NCBI RefSeq assembly: GCF_029227915.1
Contig: NC_079876.1
Span: 19,406,001 to 19,470,000, forward strand
DNA length: 64,000 nucleotides
Source of the DNA: Hydractinia symbiolongicarpus
Lineage: Eukaryota; Cnidaria; Hydrozoa; Anthoathecata; Hydractiniidae
Direction: 5' to 3'
Part shown: one piece after another, positions 48,060-60,231 of the stretch
How the letters are laid out: every line of letters starts with the position of its first letter
How positions within the stretch are numbered: position 1 is the first letter of the stretch
Translations under genes and position numbers: made by a program
The notes under the pieces: model-generated
The model's input: only the letters and a program-made list of their open reading frames with translations
Told to the model about the DNA's origin: nothing
Databases searched by the model: none

Positions 48060-49179
48060 ACAGTCTGTCTTAAAGATAGAGACGAGCAGACTTCATATGG
48101 CAAAGCACTTCTCATTTTGTTCTTTCTATTATCATGTCTTGCCAGAAATAAGTTATTAGATGTTTGTGGTATATTGCTTTTCCGTTAACATAAGAAGTAT
48201 AATGAGCCATGCTCGTTCTTCATAACTCGATGGTTATATTACCGTTTTATATCATTTTCAAGTTTCTTTTATCTCGGAATTTTCCATAGCTTTTAATATG
48301 TTTTCGTTCTTGTTATAAACTGTTTTTACTATGCTTGTAGCAACTTCACGGCTTCAGCTGGTGTCGAAGTAATAGATATTAGCGAAATAATAAATTTTAA
48401 ATGGACATTGTTAAATTGTTTTTATTGTCATTCATTGTTTTTATATAATTTTTTTTGAAACTAGAGAATCAAGACTTCTCATGTTAAATATGCTGAAGGC
48501 GGTGTCATAGACAAGACCTTGTATAAAAATTGAACAAACATATACTATTGCATAAGTTTTTATATATTCCTATATCGGATAAATTCTTTTTAATTTCAAT
48601 GACAAAAGTAGTTTTCGAATATTCCATTTCTACTCGAAAAGCTTTCAAAGGCATCAAACCCTCGAGATCACCTCAATATTTACACAGGCTTTATCATTTA
48701 CATAACAATTTTCTTTGAAAGTTTTTTACCAGATAATTTTAATAAAATCAAATCGTAATGCTTAAATAATTCTAAAGGCATGGATGATTTACTCAGCGCA
48801 GATCTGTTTAATTAGCAAGCTCTCTTTTAACTAATGACTTAGCCACAAACCAAAACATAAAAATCAAGGAAGCTAGGGGAAGACTTCTGCGAAACAGCGT
48901 ATGTTCAAAAATCGCTGTAAACTTTGTAATTATTGCATCCAATCTATACCGAGAGAGAATTCGTTTACTAAGAAGACCTGCTTTTTGAAGAATTTGTATG
49001 CACAAAATATTGTAAATTAAACACATAGCTATGAAGTCATAATTTAAAATATCTAATTGATTTTCTATACTCAATTATCTATTCATATAGCGGTTTATTA
49101 TCTTTACAAGTGGTTTCCTATGCAAATACAACCTTTAGGAAAACAACGTTATTACCCCTGTTCAGATTTTCTATAGTTA

Positions 49180-49425
49180 TATATTAGAGCGATTGTTTGT
49201 TAGCTGTGCTAAAAATTATATTCAACGTGACACCTTTTATTACCATTATGATAATAAACCTAGGGTAGGCCATCTAAGAAAAGTGATTTCTGGTAATTAA
49301 TGCTAAGCTATATGTTGGGTAGTTGCGCAGTAGAGAAGCTTTCGTTTGCAATATGTGTTTTCACCAATTACAATTTGCGACTCGTCTCACTAACGCAGCT
49401 CGCAAGTGAGTAAAATGTTACGGTA
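49180..49425 (+). repeat. Segmental duplication block, copy 2 (copy 1 at 23190-23460)
   Basis: Close match to 23190-23460, including gattgtttgttagctgtgct and ttgggtagttgcgca. Next to it, 49755-49935 matches 24470-24655, ending in the shared ggcattaattattgcggacg. In between, the 23-25 kb copy holds the pseudogene relic that is missing here. Confidence 0.7.
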
Positions 49426-49997
49426 CATATGCAGTAACAACGAATTCCCTAATTGCATTGAAAGGTCCTTTCTAAATAATGATATAGTCTAAATATAATC
49501 CTCTTAATGAACATTCAAAGTTTAAAACTAACGCAATCACGTGCATATGACGTGTATTTTTCGTGTAAAAATCTCATATATAAAATTAATGATCGCATTC
49601 TGAAGAAGGTAAACAAACATAAAAATCTCAAGAGATGGAATCGAAAATGATATATTGCAATGTATTTTTGGAAAATGAAAGTAGGTTATGAACATTAATT
49701 TTAATTTCAATTTGATTAAGATTTTCAAATAATAGGAAATGGATCTATTGTGCAAAGATTGTGTGACGCGTTTTTTATGTCAAACAATGGATTAATGAGT
49801 TCGTCTTTAATTACTTTCATAATTAATTTTGGATGAGTAACTGTGCGCTCTGTTTCGACAGTTTTTAAGAACATTAATTGTTGCGGTCATTTGTAATTTT
49901 GGCATTAATTATTGCGGACGTAAGGTATTGCGCTTGTGTAATAATTTGTATCGCAAAATGCAATCTACCTTTGTGAATCTTTATCTTCTGCAATAAT

Positions 49998-50057
49998 TTA
50001 TGTCGCAATAATTTTTGTCTTCAAAAATTTTTGAAGACAAAAATTATTGCGACATAA
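49998..50057. repeat. Perfect 60-bp palindrome without spacer
   Basis: 30 bases starting ttatgtcgcaataatttttg are followed directly by their exact reverse complement. Shorter copies of the word gcaataatttatgtcgc lie just upstream, so the palindrome may be two element ends fused head to head. Confidence 0.9.
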
Positions 50058-51346
50058 GAAAATTCGCAAAAATCTATGCTTTGTTTAAAAAGAGAAGAAA
50101 AAACTGGTTCTGTATTTTTTAATGGCCGCATGAGAACGACTAACTCTTTGGTATTTCGTTCCAATGCATGACGGCGTGTAGTTATAAATTTGTAATGTTA
50201 TATGGGGTGTAAACCTCGTGACATTAAGAATTTCTTAACTGAAACCTCTACAGCTCAGAAACCCTCTGCAGGTATGAAGCACGGTACAATTATCAAAACT
50301 ATTTTTTTAGGCAAAAAATTTCCGCATAAGTGTCCTTAAGATCTTAGCCATTACAACTCAGAAACTTTTACAGATTAGAAACTATATATTGCTAAGACAC
50401 GTGTTATGATTACCGAACTATTTCTAATTTGATGGGTTTTTCTTTAGCCAAAACTATGAATCTGATAAAATAAAGATTCAATTGCTCAACAGTTTTCCTC
50501 CAACAAAGGTCCCTTTTTCTTTCGGTAAAGCGCGTTAACGACCAATAAACTTAAAATAACTCAGTTCTTAATATCACAGGACCTGCATCCTTCTTAATGT
50601 CGGTTTAATTTTAAATACATTTCTTATTTTTTGAGTCACAGCCTTTTGAATTTAGGCTATTTTCCATTTGCACTATATTATTGAATTATCCAATTTTGCC
50701 TATCAAATAAAATCAATACTATAAACCTATACATTGCGTGTATATTGGTACGTAATCTTTTAGAAAAGTATTCGCAAGTACACATTTAAGGTACAATACA
50801 ATATAGTACTCTTTCATTTTATTTTTGTTTAGATTTTTAACGCTCGATCGGTCCAGTATAAATAAAAACGGTGTGGTAAAACTGTTGAAACGCCTTGAAC
50901 ATGTTAATTAAGATTAAATAATATATATTTTTTATTTAGCTCATTGCTTTTTTGCTTCTCAATCACCCTCTTGAGTGTAGATCATTTGTCCATTTATTTC
51001 ACTGTAAATGCCTTTTCAAACATATGTAATGAGGTTATAAGGTCGTACTCCAACTGCAAGTTGCTGTTGGTGTCGCACAGTAGTGTTGAATAGATAATAT
51101 AATTTAAAATGTGCTGGCTATGAATGCTATATGTTATCATAAAATAATTTACTTTCTTTTTAATTATTTAAGCCTGCAATTTAGGTATTTCCGCTACATT
51201 ATTTTTAAATCAATTGTGGTGAATGTCATAAATGTGATATCAGAGTTATTTTTGACTTAATATATTTATCTTTAAGTAGAAGTTTTTTTTAAACAATTAA
51301 CGTAATTGCTTTTTTGCTGAGACTACCCGTTAACTTCAGTTTGCAG

Positions 51347-51544
51347 GGATTTTCTTCCTATAAAGTTTTTGAGGCAATCAATGATGTACACACTTTAAAA
51401 GCAACTTTTTCACTGCAAAACTTAGATTCTAATTGTAAAGGGCCTCTTGGTACTTGCGTTTCGTACACTACTGATCAAGAGCCTTCACTTTACGACTTAG
51501 TAGAAATAATTTTTGTGTCTAACAATAATCCGTTTTTATGTTAA
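51347..51544 (+). CDS. Candidate exon of unknown protein (duplicated gene type)
   Basis: A tcagtttgcag acceptor leads into GFSSYKVFEAINDVHTLKAT, a CKGPLGTC cysteine pair, then SLYDLVEIIF and a stop. A decayed version lies at 26319-26580, at the same distance from the neighbouring 14-cysteine gene. Two cysteines in a C-x6-C spacing and the conserved acceptor support a former coding exon. Upstream exons were not found. Confidence 0.4.
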   Translation, partial: GFSSYKVFEAINDVHTLKATFSLQNLDSNCKGPLGTCVSYTTDQEPSLYDLVEIIFVSNNNPFLC

Positions 51545-52049
51545 ATATGTTGCAGATCGTTCATATGCTATTGCATAAGCATTCCAATCTCTGTTTGTCG
51601 GTAAAACATGTACATTCAATATATTTCAAGAAAAATTCATGTAATAGAATCGCTGTTGGTAAAAGATTTTATATCTAACAAATATTGTTGTTAAAACACA
51701 TAAAGCTATGTACTCTTCCTTCTTAAAGAAAATCAATTGATTTTATATACTTAATTAACATTTCCTGCAGCGGTGGTCGCATCACTATAAGTCTTTAACG
51801 ACATTTCCCTACACAAAAACAAACTTGAGGAAAATAACCTTACAACCTTATATACGATTGTTTTTAGCTTGCGTAAAACATTCCTTTGCAATTGAAATTT
51901 ATTCGCTACTTATTTAACGTACCAGCTCTTGGATACAAAAAAATAGGAAAATAACCCTCAGATATGTCAACTAAGAAGAGTGTTTTCTTTTTCCATGAAA
52001 ACGGATTGTAGTCATAGGAATTTCAGACGCAAATTGCACAAATTTTCGC

Positions 52050-52057
52050 TATAAAAA
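52050..52057 (+). promoter_or_regulatory. TATA box, 14-cysteine gene copy 2
   Basis: tataaaaa 61 bases before the exon-1 phase of the ATG at 52118; flanks match copy 1 almost exactly. Confidence 0.6.
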
Positions 52058-52117
52058 CGAATTAGACATTGTACAGACTGTGAACAACCATAAAAGTCTC
52101 TAAAGAAACCAGTCACA

Positions 52118-53019
52118 ATGAAAACGTTCTATATTGCAGTGTATTTTCTCTACATGAAGGTGAACTAGCTAATGGTGTACTTGGACTAAGATTTTCAACT
52201 GAAATTAAGAACAAGTTTTGTATGGAAGTACTGAGATACCAACTTTCTATCGTGTATATATTTTTTTCTTCTTAGAATTTGGTGGCAAGTGAATTATGCC
52301 AAGTTTTATTTCGTAATGGGTTTGAAATTCAACTTTGTAAGTATAATGACAATCACAAGAAGATTTTAATTTTTACAAATCAGACATATGGAAACAACTT
52401 GAATGTTGAGGCATATATCAATTCTAATTACATTCGTCATACAAGAGAAAACGACATTATACAAACAGGCGTGTTCTTGTTAAAGAACTCTATGAATTGC
52501 TGTATATCCGATAGAGAATCTGTTTGTAACAAGAAAAATGTTTGTAAAAAAGATAACGCGTTTCAACTGAATCTAATGCGAAGCAATGTCTCATTTAAAA
52601 TCACTCGAACGGCTGTCTCTAGACACGAACAAACACAAAAAAACCCATTTCTTTTACGAATTGTAATCAAAGTTAAGGACTTCATGCCAGGAAAAAGCAG
52701 TACTGTCTGCAACACTAAACCACCTCTTCAAACTTTATTTCGTACATCACAACCACAGCTAACTCACTGCTTCAAGCACCGGTGCAATAAACCGATGCCC
52801 AAAGTATCAACGAAGAAAAGTTTATGCAATCCACCAGATGGATGTATCACTCAGGGCAAGCTAAAGAACTCACGATCAAAAACAAAATGTCTGCTAGGAC
52901 GTTGTCAAGGAATCAAAAAGACAGACCCAATCGATGATGATGTTTTCGACAAAAGTAGAAATTGCGTGGATTCGTCTTTAAAGAATTTACTTTTGCAACT
53001 TAAACAGTTAAAGATCTAA
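52118..53019 (+). CDS. Secreted lysine-rich 14-cysteine protein, copy 2
   Basis: Exon 1 (52118-52159) encodes the same 14 residues as copy 1. Exon 2 (52276-53019) is the same length as in copy 1 and fully open. All 14 cysteines are kept. About 38 of 246 residues differ by hand count. The first ~120 bases of exon 2 are identical to copy 1, then differences are frequent, with the densest changes in the linker before the SLC cysteine. By my count about 38 codons are replaced against about 13 silent changes. The NQT sequon is kept; the second one (NNS in copy 1) becomes KNS and is lost. Intron length is 116 bp. Same unknown function as copy 1. Confidence 0.75.
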
Positions 53020-53087
53020 ATTGAGAAATCATAGTAGCTATATTTTTTTGTACTAATATATTCATAGAACCTTTAGATATATATGCA

Positions 53088-53093
53088 AATAAA
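53088..53093 (+). terminator. Poly(A) signal, 14-cysteine gene copy 2
   Basis: AATAAA at the same distance (69 bases) from the stop as in copy 1, inside a 3' flank that differs by only about three bases in some 137. Confidence 0.6.
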
Positions 53094-54715
53094 AAATTAG
53101 GAGTAACATATTGCCCACTATGTCATCTGTCATGATTTAAATCATATGTCCTTTAAAGAGAGAAATTTGTAATGATGAATTTGAAGCAACACAACTGAAC
53201 AGTAAATCAAATATGAACTCTTTCTTTGTCCATTAAAATTATCTGCGATGCGATCAATTGAGGAGTTATTAATCTCGTCTTTTTAACTTTAGCACGTATC
53301 AGTTTGTTTTGAATTACATTGGTCAAAGAAACAATTGATATTCTAATTAGTATACGTGAGATAATTCATTAAGAAAGACGAAAAAAACACAACAGCTCCT
53401 GAGTTGTCAGCGTTTCTTAAAAAATTGTAACTTTTATCGCAAATAAAAGGCCAGCTAATGGTTTCAGAAGAGTGCCATAATAATAGCCATTTTAATGAAC
53501 TCTGATTGTGCATTAAAATTGAGTTTAATCACCTTTTTCTATCTTTATGTCTATCCTAAATCTATTTGAAAAATTTTTTCGTCTCCAACTCAGTTTCCGA
53601 AACCAAAGTGGGATTGTACAACATAAACAGTACTATTTGACGGCACAGGTATCAACATACGACGTTTAGCTGGTATTAATCAATTTTTAGAGGTACTGCA
53701 TCATGTCTTTAGTTATTGAACAGTCTTGCTGGTATTCAAAATTGATTTTTGAGGACTAAGGTTGAATTCTAAGTTATTTAGGCTAATCTAAATTCCTAAG
53801 CTGTGCGAATTATTGTGTCAATTATTTGAACAAACTATGCTTATGCAAATAACTGTAACTTCCTACACCTAGCAAGCTTCATTTATTGCCTTATTGTCTT
53901 ATAGAGCTAGACAAGAAATCGGTGAATTTAGTTTTTTTTTTTGTATCCAACTTGGTGTAGATGATTAGTTTTGATTTGCTTTGTGGCATGACTTCCATAG
54001 TCTGGATTAATTTTAATTCTAGTTTAGTTTTAATTATTTTTTTTTAATTAATTCCTTAAGAAGGGGACAATTATGCGTCTACAGGCATATTCTGTAGAAG
54101 ACTATACCTCTAGTTTGTTTCTAAACACCTAACAGGTTGATTTTATCATTGCGGTGGCTAGCAAACTCCTTGTACATTACTTTCTTTGGAAGCTGTGCTA
54201 AACATGCATAGAAAAGGCATATTGCATGACATTATAAATTCTGACATTTTCATTTTGGAATACTAAGTGCTTCTCCTTCTTGTTACATCATTTTTAGGAA
54301 TCTGAAAACCGATACTTCATGACTTATTCAAATAATGTGCATGCGTAGAAAACAAAAACGTCCTTCTGTTAAACATGTTACAGACACTTTCTATCATATT
54401 TCGTTTAACTATCCGTTCGTTGGTATATCTTATTTTGTAAAAATAAAGTTTAATATTTGCCGTAAAAGAGTTGCTGGTAAAATAATTTGTGTGCGATGGA
54501 TGTAATTTAAACACACGAAGCCATGCATTCTTTGTGTTAAAGAAGAAACATTAAATCTGTATTTTTATTTAACATTTAGCGGAGAATGCGTTGTCTCCTA
54601 CACCAAATCAATCTTTAGGAAAATGACATTGTAACCTTGTATATTTATATACTAGAACAATTATGTTTAGCTTGCGCAAGCATTCTTTTGCCATTTATGG
54701 TAATTTGCTCCGTGT

Positions 54716-55603
54716 TTAACCCTATTATACCTGGGGGGGGTGCCCGCGGCCTCTTTGACTAGGCATAACTTTGGATACACATGCCATTAAGTGCTAAAAT
54801 TTTGTGACTATTCCTAACATTTATTAGGGCTTTTAATAAAAAAATTTTTGGAAAATTTGGAACTTTGCTAGGGGTATTGCATTTTTTGGACGGGGGTAAA
54901 TTTTTAAAATTTTGAAAACCGTTGACATTCATGTAAGAATGTTATAAGATGTTGTATTGGGTATATAAATATTTATTTCATGTATGTTGGTTACTAAGTG
55001 GTAACCAAGGTGTTGATAAGGTGATATATGGTTACTAGGGACAAAAAGCAGACCAGATTTAAAGGAAATATCGATGCAGCAAATTGACATCATTTCGGAT
55101 CCCAATGACATTATTATATTGTTTTCCTTACCTCAATTATCTTTAAATGTCCTGTTCTACATATGTGCCAAGTTTAATGACATGAACATCAATATTTCTG
55201 GTAGAACGGTTCTTTGTATCTATATCGTTAAAATAACGAATTTTTTTGGCCGAAATGACGTCATTATTTATCCCAATTTTTCATGTGAAACATATATTTT
55301 GGTATTCGTTCCACAAATTTAGCAATAATAAAGGCCGTATCATTAGTAACACGCTAGAAATTAAAACGTACTGAAAATTGGGAAGTGACCATTCTTTACA
55401 TGTGTGACGTCATTTCTAATCCCTATGACGTTATCAAATAAATTTTTACCTTGATTGAGTTTGTACTAACACATTCTCCAACTGAGCCTAGTTTCATCAC
55501 TTAAGTACAAGTGGTTCAGGATTTATGTTCCGCGGGAACTTTGTGCCCCCCCCGCCCCTTGAGGGTTACAAGGGTCAAAAAAGCTTAGGTATAATAGGGT
55601 TAA
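54716..55603. mobile_element. piggyBac-type MITE (TTAA target, 17-bp terminal repeats), 888 bp
   Basis: ttaaccctattatacct at 54716-54732 and its exact complement at 55587-55603. G/C runs sit just inside both ends (tgggggggg-tgcccgcgg and gtgccccccccgcccc). The interior is non-coding, with several tgacgtca-like words. It interrupts a duplicated block: sequence before and after it aligns continuously with 30280-30345 in the other copy, where the element is absent. A reversed, end-less relative lies at 61370-61790. Confidence 0.85.
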
Positions 55604-55604
55604 G

Positions 55605-56830
55605 TCTCTCGCATATAATGCAAGTATACTATCTAAAGCTTGGCTTCCAATGGTTGCAAAAATGTTGTTCAACTGTTGCACGATTTTTGCGCAACACTAA
55701 TGAAACACTTTCGTGTGATTGTTGAACAATGGAAAAGTTTATATATATATATATTTCTTTACATATATTGAGTGTACAATAATTGTTTTAGGTAGTGAAA
55801 AAATGTTGAAAATATCGAAGACAACAAATGCGTACAACAAATGTGTTCGGTAAAATACAAACTATTTGTTTTTTTAACATGGTAGCGAATTTAGAAGCAC
55901 AGAAATTATTCAAGGAAAACTTCATAAATAAATTGCAAAATATCCAATTCTATACGACAAATTTTATGAAGAATTTAAGGATAAATGGAAAAAGCAAATT
56001 GCATGGAATGCAATTGGTGACTAATTCAATTTATCGTTCAAACAAGCAGAGGATAAATACAAGAGTTTTAGAACCACTTATGGCCGATGGTATAAATCTA
56101 AAAAAATGATGCAATTAACGAAATAAATATTTCCACAAGACAAACCATTTAGTAGAAAAAAATGTTAAAAAAATGACTCAAAAATATTGTTTTCAAAACA
56201 TCTTTTTGATTTGTATCCTTTAAGTCTTTCAATTTCAATTATAACAGCAACGCCTTTAACGACACATTCACGCAACTCCTGCTTTAATCCAAAAACGTTC
56301 CAGCTGACAATTCGATTTAAATCGTAACTACTTTAACTTGCCTTAAGAGAATTATCATTGACTATTATTTTTCGATGCCGGCAGCACGGGTTATTTGCAT
56401 AGGTGGTTAAAGCAGTTATTCAGAGCACTAATGTTTTAAGAGTGCATGCAGAATTCGAAGAGCTGTTTAGTGTTTAGTGTTTTTACTTTGAAAATTTCTT
56501 GATTTTGATTACGACCTGTCAAAGGAATTGCTTTCCCAACATTCGTTCTTTGTTAGCTAGAAGTAATTTTTCGAGTGATTTTAAATTTTACATTGTTTTG
56601 CTTTAAATTCAATGCAAACGTGTTATCTTCTAATAATGCATTTTACTTGTTACAAATAGATACTCTATTAGATATGCAGCAATTAATTGCGTTTCGCAAC
56701 AAGACAAGGCCTGTTTGCAATTTCCATGACTGCAACCAGTATTTACAAAAATTAGAAACCGCATTTCTTAACCCTGCATTTCAATGGTTGTCGTACAACA
56801 GTCACTAGATAGCTGCACGCTTCGGGAATG
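55605..56830 (+). pseudogene. MADF-domain pseudogene block, copy 2
   Basis: From an ATG at 55879 the frame MVANLEAQKLFKENFINK leads, after a one-base shift at 55930, into a near-complete MADF domain (55932-56127). This has P-I-L-Y-D, F-K-D-K-W-K-K-Q-I-A-W, I-G-D, a stop, then F-N-L-S-F-K-Q-A-E-D-K-Y-K-S-F-R-T-T-Y-G-R. The conserved W...W...YGR pattern is clear. The stop and the shift make it a pseudogene. A 3' exon-like part is at 56660-56808. The open frame reported over 55828-56109 is partly out of phase with the domain. MADF domains bind DNA, in host factors and in PIF/Harbinger elements. Confidence 0.65.
56660..56808 (+). CDS. Candidate terminal exon in MADF block
   Basis: After a ttacaaatag acceptor: D-T-L-L-D-M-Q-Q-L-I-A-F-R-N-K, two cysteines, then YLQKLETAFLNPAFQWLSYN and stop. 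The paralogous piece near 31223-31333 has lost about 30 bases in the middle. Possibly the C-terminus of the former MADF gene; no known domain recognised. Confidence 0.35.
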
Positions 56831-57689
56831 TAAGAAATTGTATTTCTATAATGTGCTCGAAAATCCAAAATTTGATTAAAATGTCTCAGCTCTGAAACTT
56901 AGAAAAGTGTAGATAAATTAATAAGCAGCGAACACTTCGTTACCTAGCCAAAGGAGAATTGCAGCAAAAATAGCGTTTTACACAGACCAACTGTATGCAA
57001 AGTAGTTTAAGAAACCTGTTGTGCTAATGTTTTGAAATTAAGAAACCTAAAACACCTAACAATATTACAGATTGGCACAGCATATGTAGTGGATTTAATT
57101 AAAAATGGAATTTTCCACGATGAATAGAAAACATGTATGTATTGAAGCTCTTGCCGACATGGATTCGTCTTATTACATCTACAAACGCTTCCATAGCATG
57201 GTTTTGTTAGCTATTTGCGATAGAAAATATTATTTCAGTATTGTTATGGTATAGATAATGATGCTGCATTATTTAATGAAAGTGTGCTTGGTAAAGCTAG
57301 TAGTAGAAATGATTGGATTTACCAAAAGTGTTCAGCAGTAACCCAAGGGTAGCACCAGCTCTAATTGGAGATACTGAATTTTCCTCAAAAAATGGTTAAA
57401 TGGGTCATCTGGCCAATATATTAATTTATTAAGTATTTTTACGCCTCAGGATTAATATTATAACCTGTTTTTTGCATGTGTATTAATCTCAAACAACCTA
57501 ACTTTAAGATTTGGTAACACACGTAAATATTGAGGAAGCATCCTCAATTGCCACCTACACAGTTAATTAGCTAGGTTCAGTATTCAGTTTCATATAAGGG
57601 CCCTTAATCCTAGTCAGCATTACTTCTTTTTCTGAAATAATGCTGACATCAAATAGTTTAATGGTTTTTACTGAATAGAGCCTGCAGTT

Positions 57690-59040
57690 CCAATAATTTT
57701 GCTACATTATCTTTAAGTTGATTGCAGTGGCATGAATGTCATGAATGTCATGTGACTATTATCTTGCCTAACATATGCATCTTTCATCTTGTTTTTTTAA
57801 AGGTTAGACCTACCTGGTTTAATGTTAACTACAAACGGATATCGTTTATAAGGTCACTGTATAAATGTCACTTTTCTCTTGTTTATACCTTTTGAGGAAG
57901 TCGAAAGAATTTGCACGTTGTTTCATAAGCACGTTATTTTTGTTCGAGGTCCTAGCTTTGTAAGTAAAAAGAGTATTTTTGACGCTTGAGTTGCTTAACT
58001 GGTTAAAGTATTCTCATGTTGTACACTGCTTGCACTAAACCTTCGCTTGGAGCATTTGTAGTTGTTGTTAGTAAACTTTACTTCATAGAAAAATTGTTAT
58101 TAAAATAAGGGCCATTCAATCGATAGAAGTGACACATGTGTCATTGGATTATTCAAACATTTACGATGACGAACATTTAACTTCCAACTTTATACATTTT
58201 GACATTCATTAATTTTAGCCGGTCTAATCTTGCAGTAGGACGTGTTAGGACGAGAAAAAAATTTTTTATTACTTAATCATTTAATAAAGCAAAGAAAAAA
58301 TTGTATTTAAAAAGGGCAAAATAGAGGCAAGATTTATTCCTGGATATAACATGCATAAGTTCACTACAATTGCTTGACAGGTTTCAGGTTTTTTTGAAAA
58401 TAGGGAGATCCTACCTACTGTGATTTAATACATAAAAGACTTTCTGCAGATCTACAAGATTAGAACATTTTAAAAATATAATTTTTAAAATTTTCAGATA
58501 CTACTTAAAACGAGTGTTAAAACCGAGGGGCTTTTTACTTTTGCTTTGTCTAGTTATGGTACAGGTATTCCAATTTGTCTTGTATCTTAAGGATTTCATT
58601 AAAAGAAATTTCCGCATGCCCTTAAAGAAATCAATACATTCCTCATAAAGGAAAAAAATGTAATTGGCGGCTGATTAATGTTCTATCCGTTGTTTTTGCA
58701 CAGAACGCTGAGAAAAAAGTTAAACTCGGATTAGACTCTCTGTCGGATACACAAAGTGATTGATTTAACCAATGACATATGCGTGGGTAGGCGGTTAAAT
58801 CAGCATGAACATCTAAGGGTCAACTTTACCTTCTGACATCAATTATTTTGAGCTTTTTTAGAGTGAAACGCGTAGTAACTAATGTTTGGTATCTCCAAAC
58901 TGGAAAAAGATAAATTGTGCCATCCATTAATAAAGCAAGGGAAAAAACAAAAATTTCCTATTTGTAATTTGATTACGAAGCAAGATATCTCTATAAGTAC
59001 GAAGACTTTCTTGTAAACTATAATAGTTGACAGAAGTGCG
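57690..59040. other. Decayed duplicated blocks
   Basis: 57810-57905 parallels 32790-32895 (tcactgtataaatgtcac...ttgaggaagtcga). 58080-58320 parallels 32960-33260. 58770-58920 parallels 47270-47450 and includes a third FWY-core remnant near 58860. No intact coding sequence remains. Confidence 0.45.
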
Positions 59041-59075
59041 GGTTAGCATAAACGTAGGCTAAAAACAGTGACTAA

Positions 59076-59303
59076 ATGGCTCAATATACTATGTTACGTA
59101 ATGTATTACTTTGTTTAGTAATGACAAAGGTATTTTAAGTTGTATTTTCATTTACTTGAAAGATTTTTGTTTTAGCTAAATGTTTTCACTAAATGTTTTT
59201 CACTTTCTAATGTCAGGAATTTTGTTCCATATTTATTCCAGTATACTTGGATACAAATATTGCTTCTAGCCCACTAGGAACAAATGATCTGCAAAGAACC
59301 TAG
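59076..59303 (+). CDS. Possible small secreted peptide gene or truncated relic, copy 2 of the 47631 type
   Basis: Exon 1 (59076-59129) MAQYTMLRNVLLCLVMTK ends at aag|gtattt. Exon 2 (59217-59303) after a taatgtcag acceptor reads EFCSIFIPVYLDTNIASSPL then G-T-N-D-L-Q-R-T and tag. The two exons join in phase to a 46-residue product with a signal-like start. The opening E-F-C after the signal resembles the start of the mature 14-cysteine protein (S-E-L-C), so it may be a cut-down member or relic. Confidence 0.35.
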
Positions 59304-60169
59304 AACAACGTTGCAAGTTGCTTCAGCGAACATTGGAAAAAATATGCAGTCAAAAACAGGGAACAGCTAATTTGACTGTGATCCAGGATGTTAAATCTAC
59401 GACTAGACTGACCTCCATCCCTATATATTTTACCAGAAATCCAATTAGATAAACTATCCTTTAATGCTTGATCTAAATTATTTTTTAAGTACGCTTGGTG
59501 TGATTCTAGCTACATTGGTTAGACCCCTTATAACGTAAACAAAAAGACGACCTCAAAAGGGGCACTAATTCACATATTTTAAACATCTTCATTCGAACAA
59601 GTCATGTTTCTCAGCTTATAATACAAATAGAAAACCAAGTACTTCATGACTTATTAGCAAAAATCTTTTGTGCCTAAAAAAGCAAGATTGTGCTTATACT
59701 AAATGTGATGCAGACCTTTTATGTCTTGTTTATCATTATCACACAAACGTTCAGATATTCCGACGTCGGCACAACTTCTTGTTTTGTAGTAGCTGCATGC
59801 AATATCTTCCGAGAAATAATTCGCGCACTTAAATAACTTACTGGTAAAATAATTTGTATACACAAGATATTGTATCAAACACATGCTGCCATGAACTATT
59901 CAAGTATCTTTAATTAACTTTTCCTATAGCGAAGTTACATGGTTTAAAAATACCAAATTTAGGAAAATAACTTTTTAGCCTGTTATAGCTATATATAAGA
60001 ACGACTATTTTAGCTTTCGGTAAATGTACTTTTGCCATTTAATTTCATTTGCTGCAAATTCAATCTATTGACTGTTACCAAAAATAGAAAAATAAACACT
60101 AGGGTATGTCATGTAAGAAAAGTGATGTATTGGTAATTGCAGTGCAAGTGTCTCTGTACAGATTTTTGC

Positions 60170-60177
60170 TGTAAAAA
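60170..60177 (+). promoter_or_regulatory. Altered TATA box, 14-cysteine gene copy 3
   Basis: tgtaaaaa at the place where copies 1 and 2 have tataaaaa. One base change in an otherwise conserved promoter context. Confidence 0.45.
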
Positions 60178-60231
60178 CATCGAAGACGTTCTAGAGACGG
60201 TATACAAACATGAAAAGGGAAGCCAGTTGCA

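Noticed and set aside
54929-55322. Open frames inside the 888-bp MITE
   Set aside because: Short, on opposite strands, without transposase motifs, and the related fragment at 61.4-61.8 kb does not conserve them.
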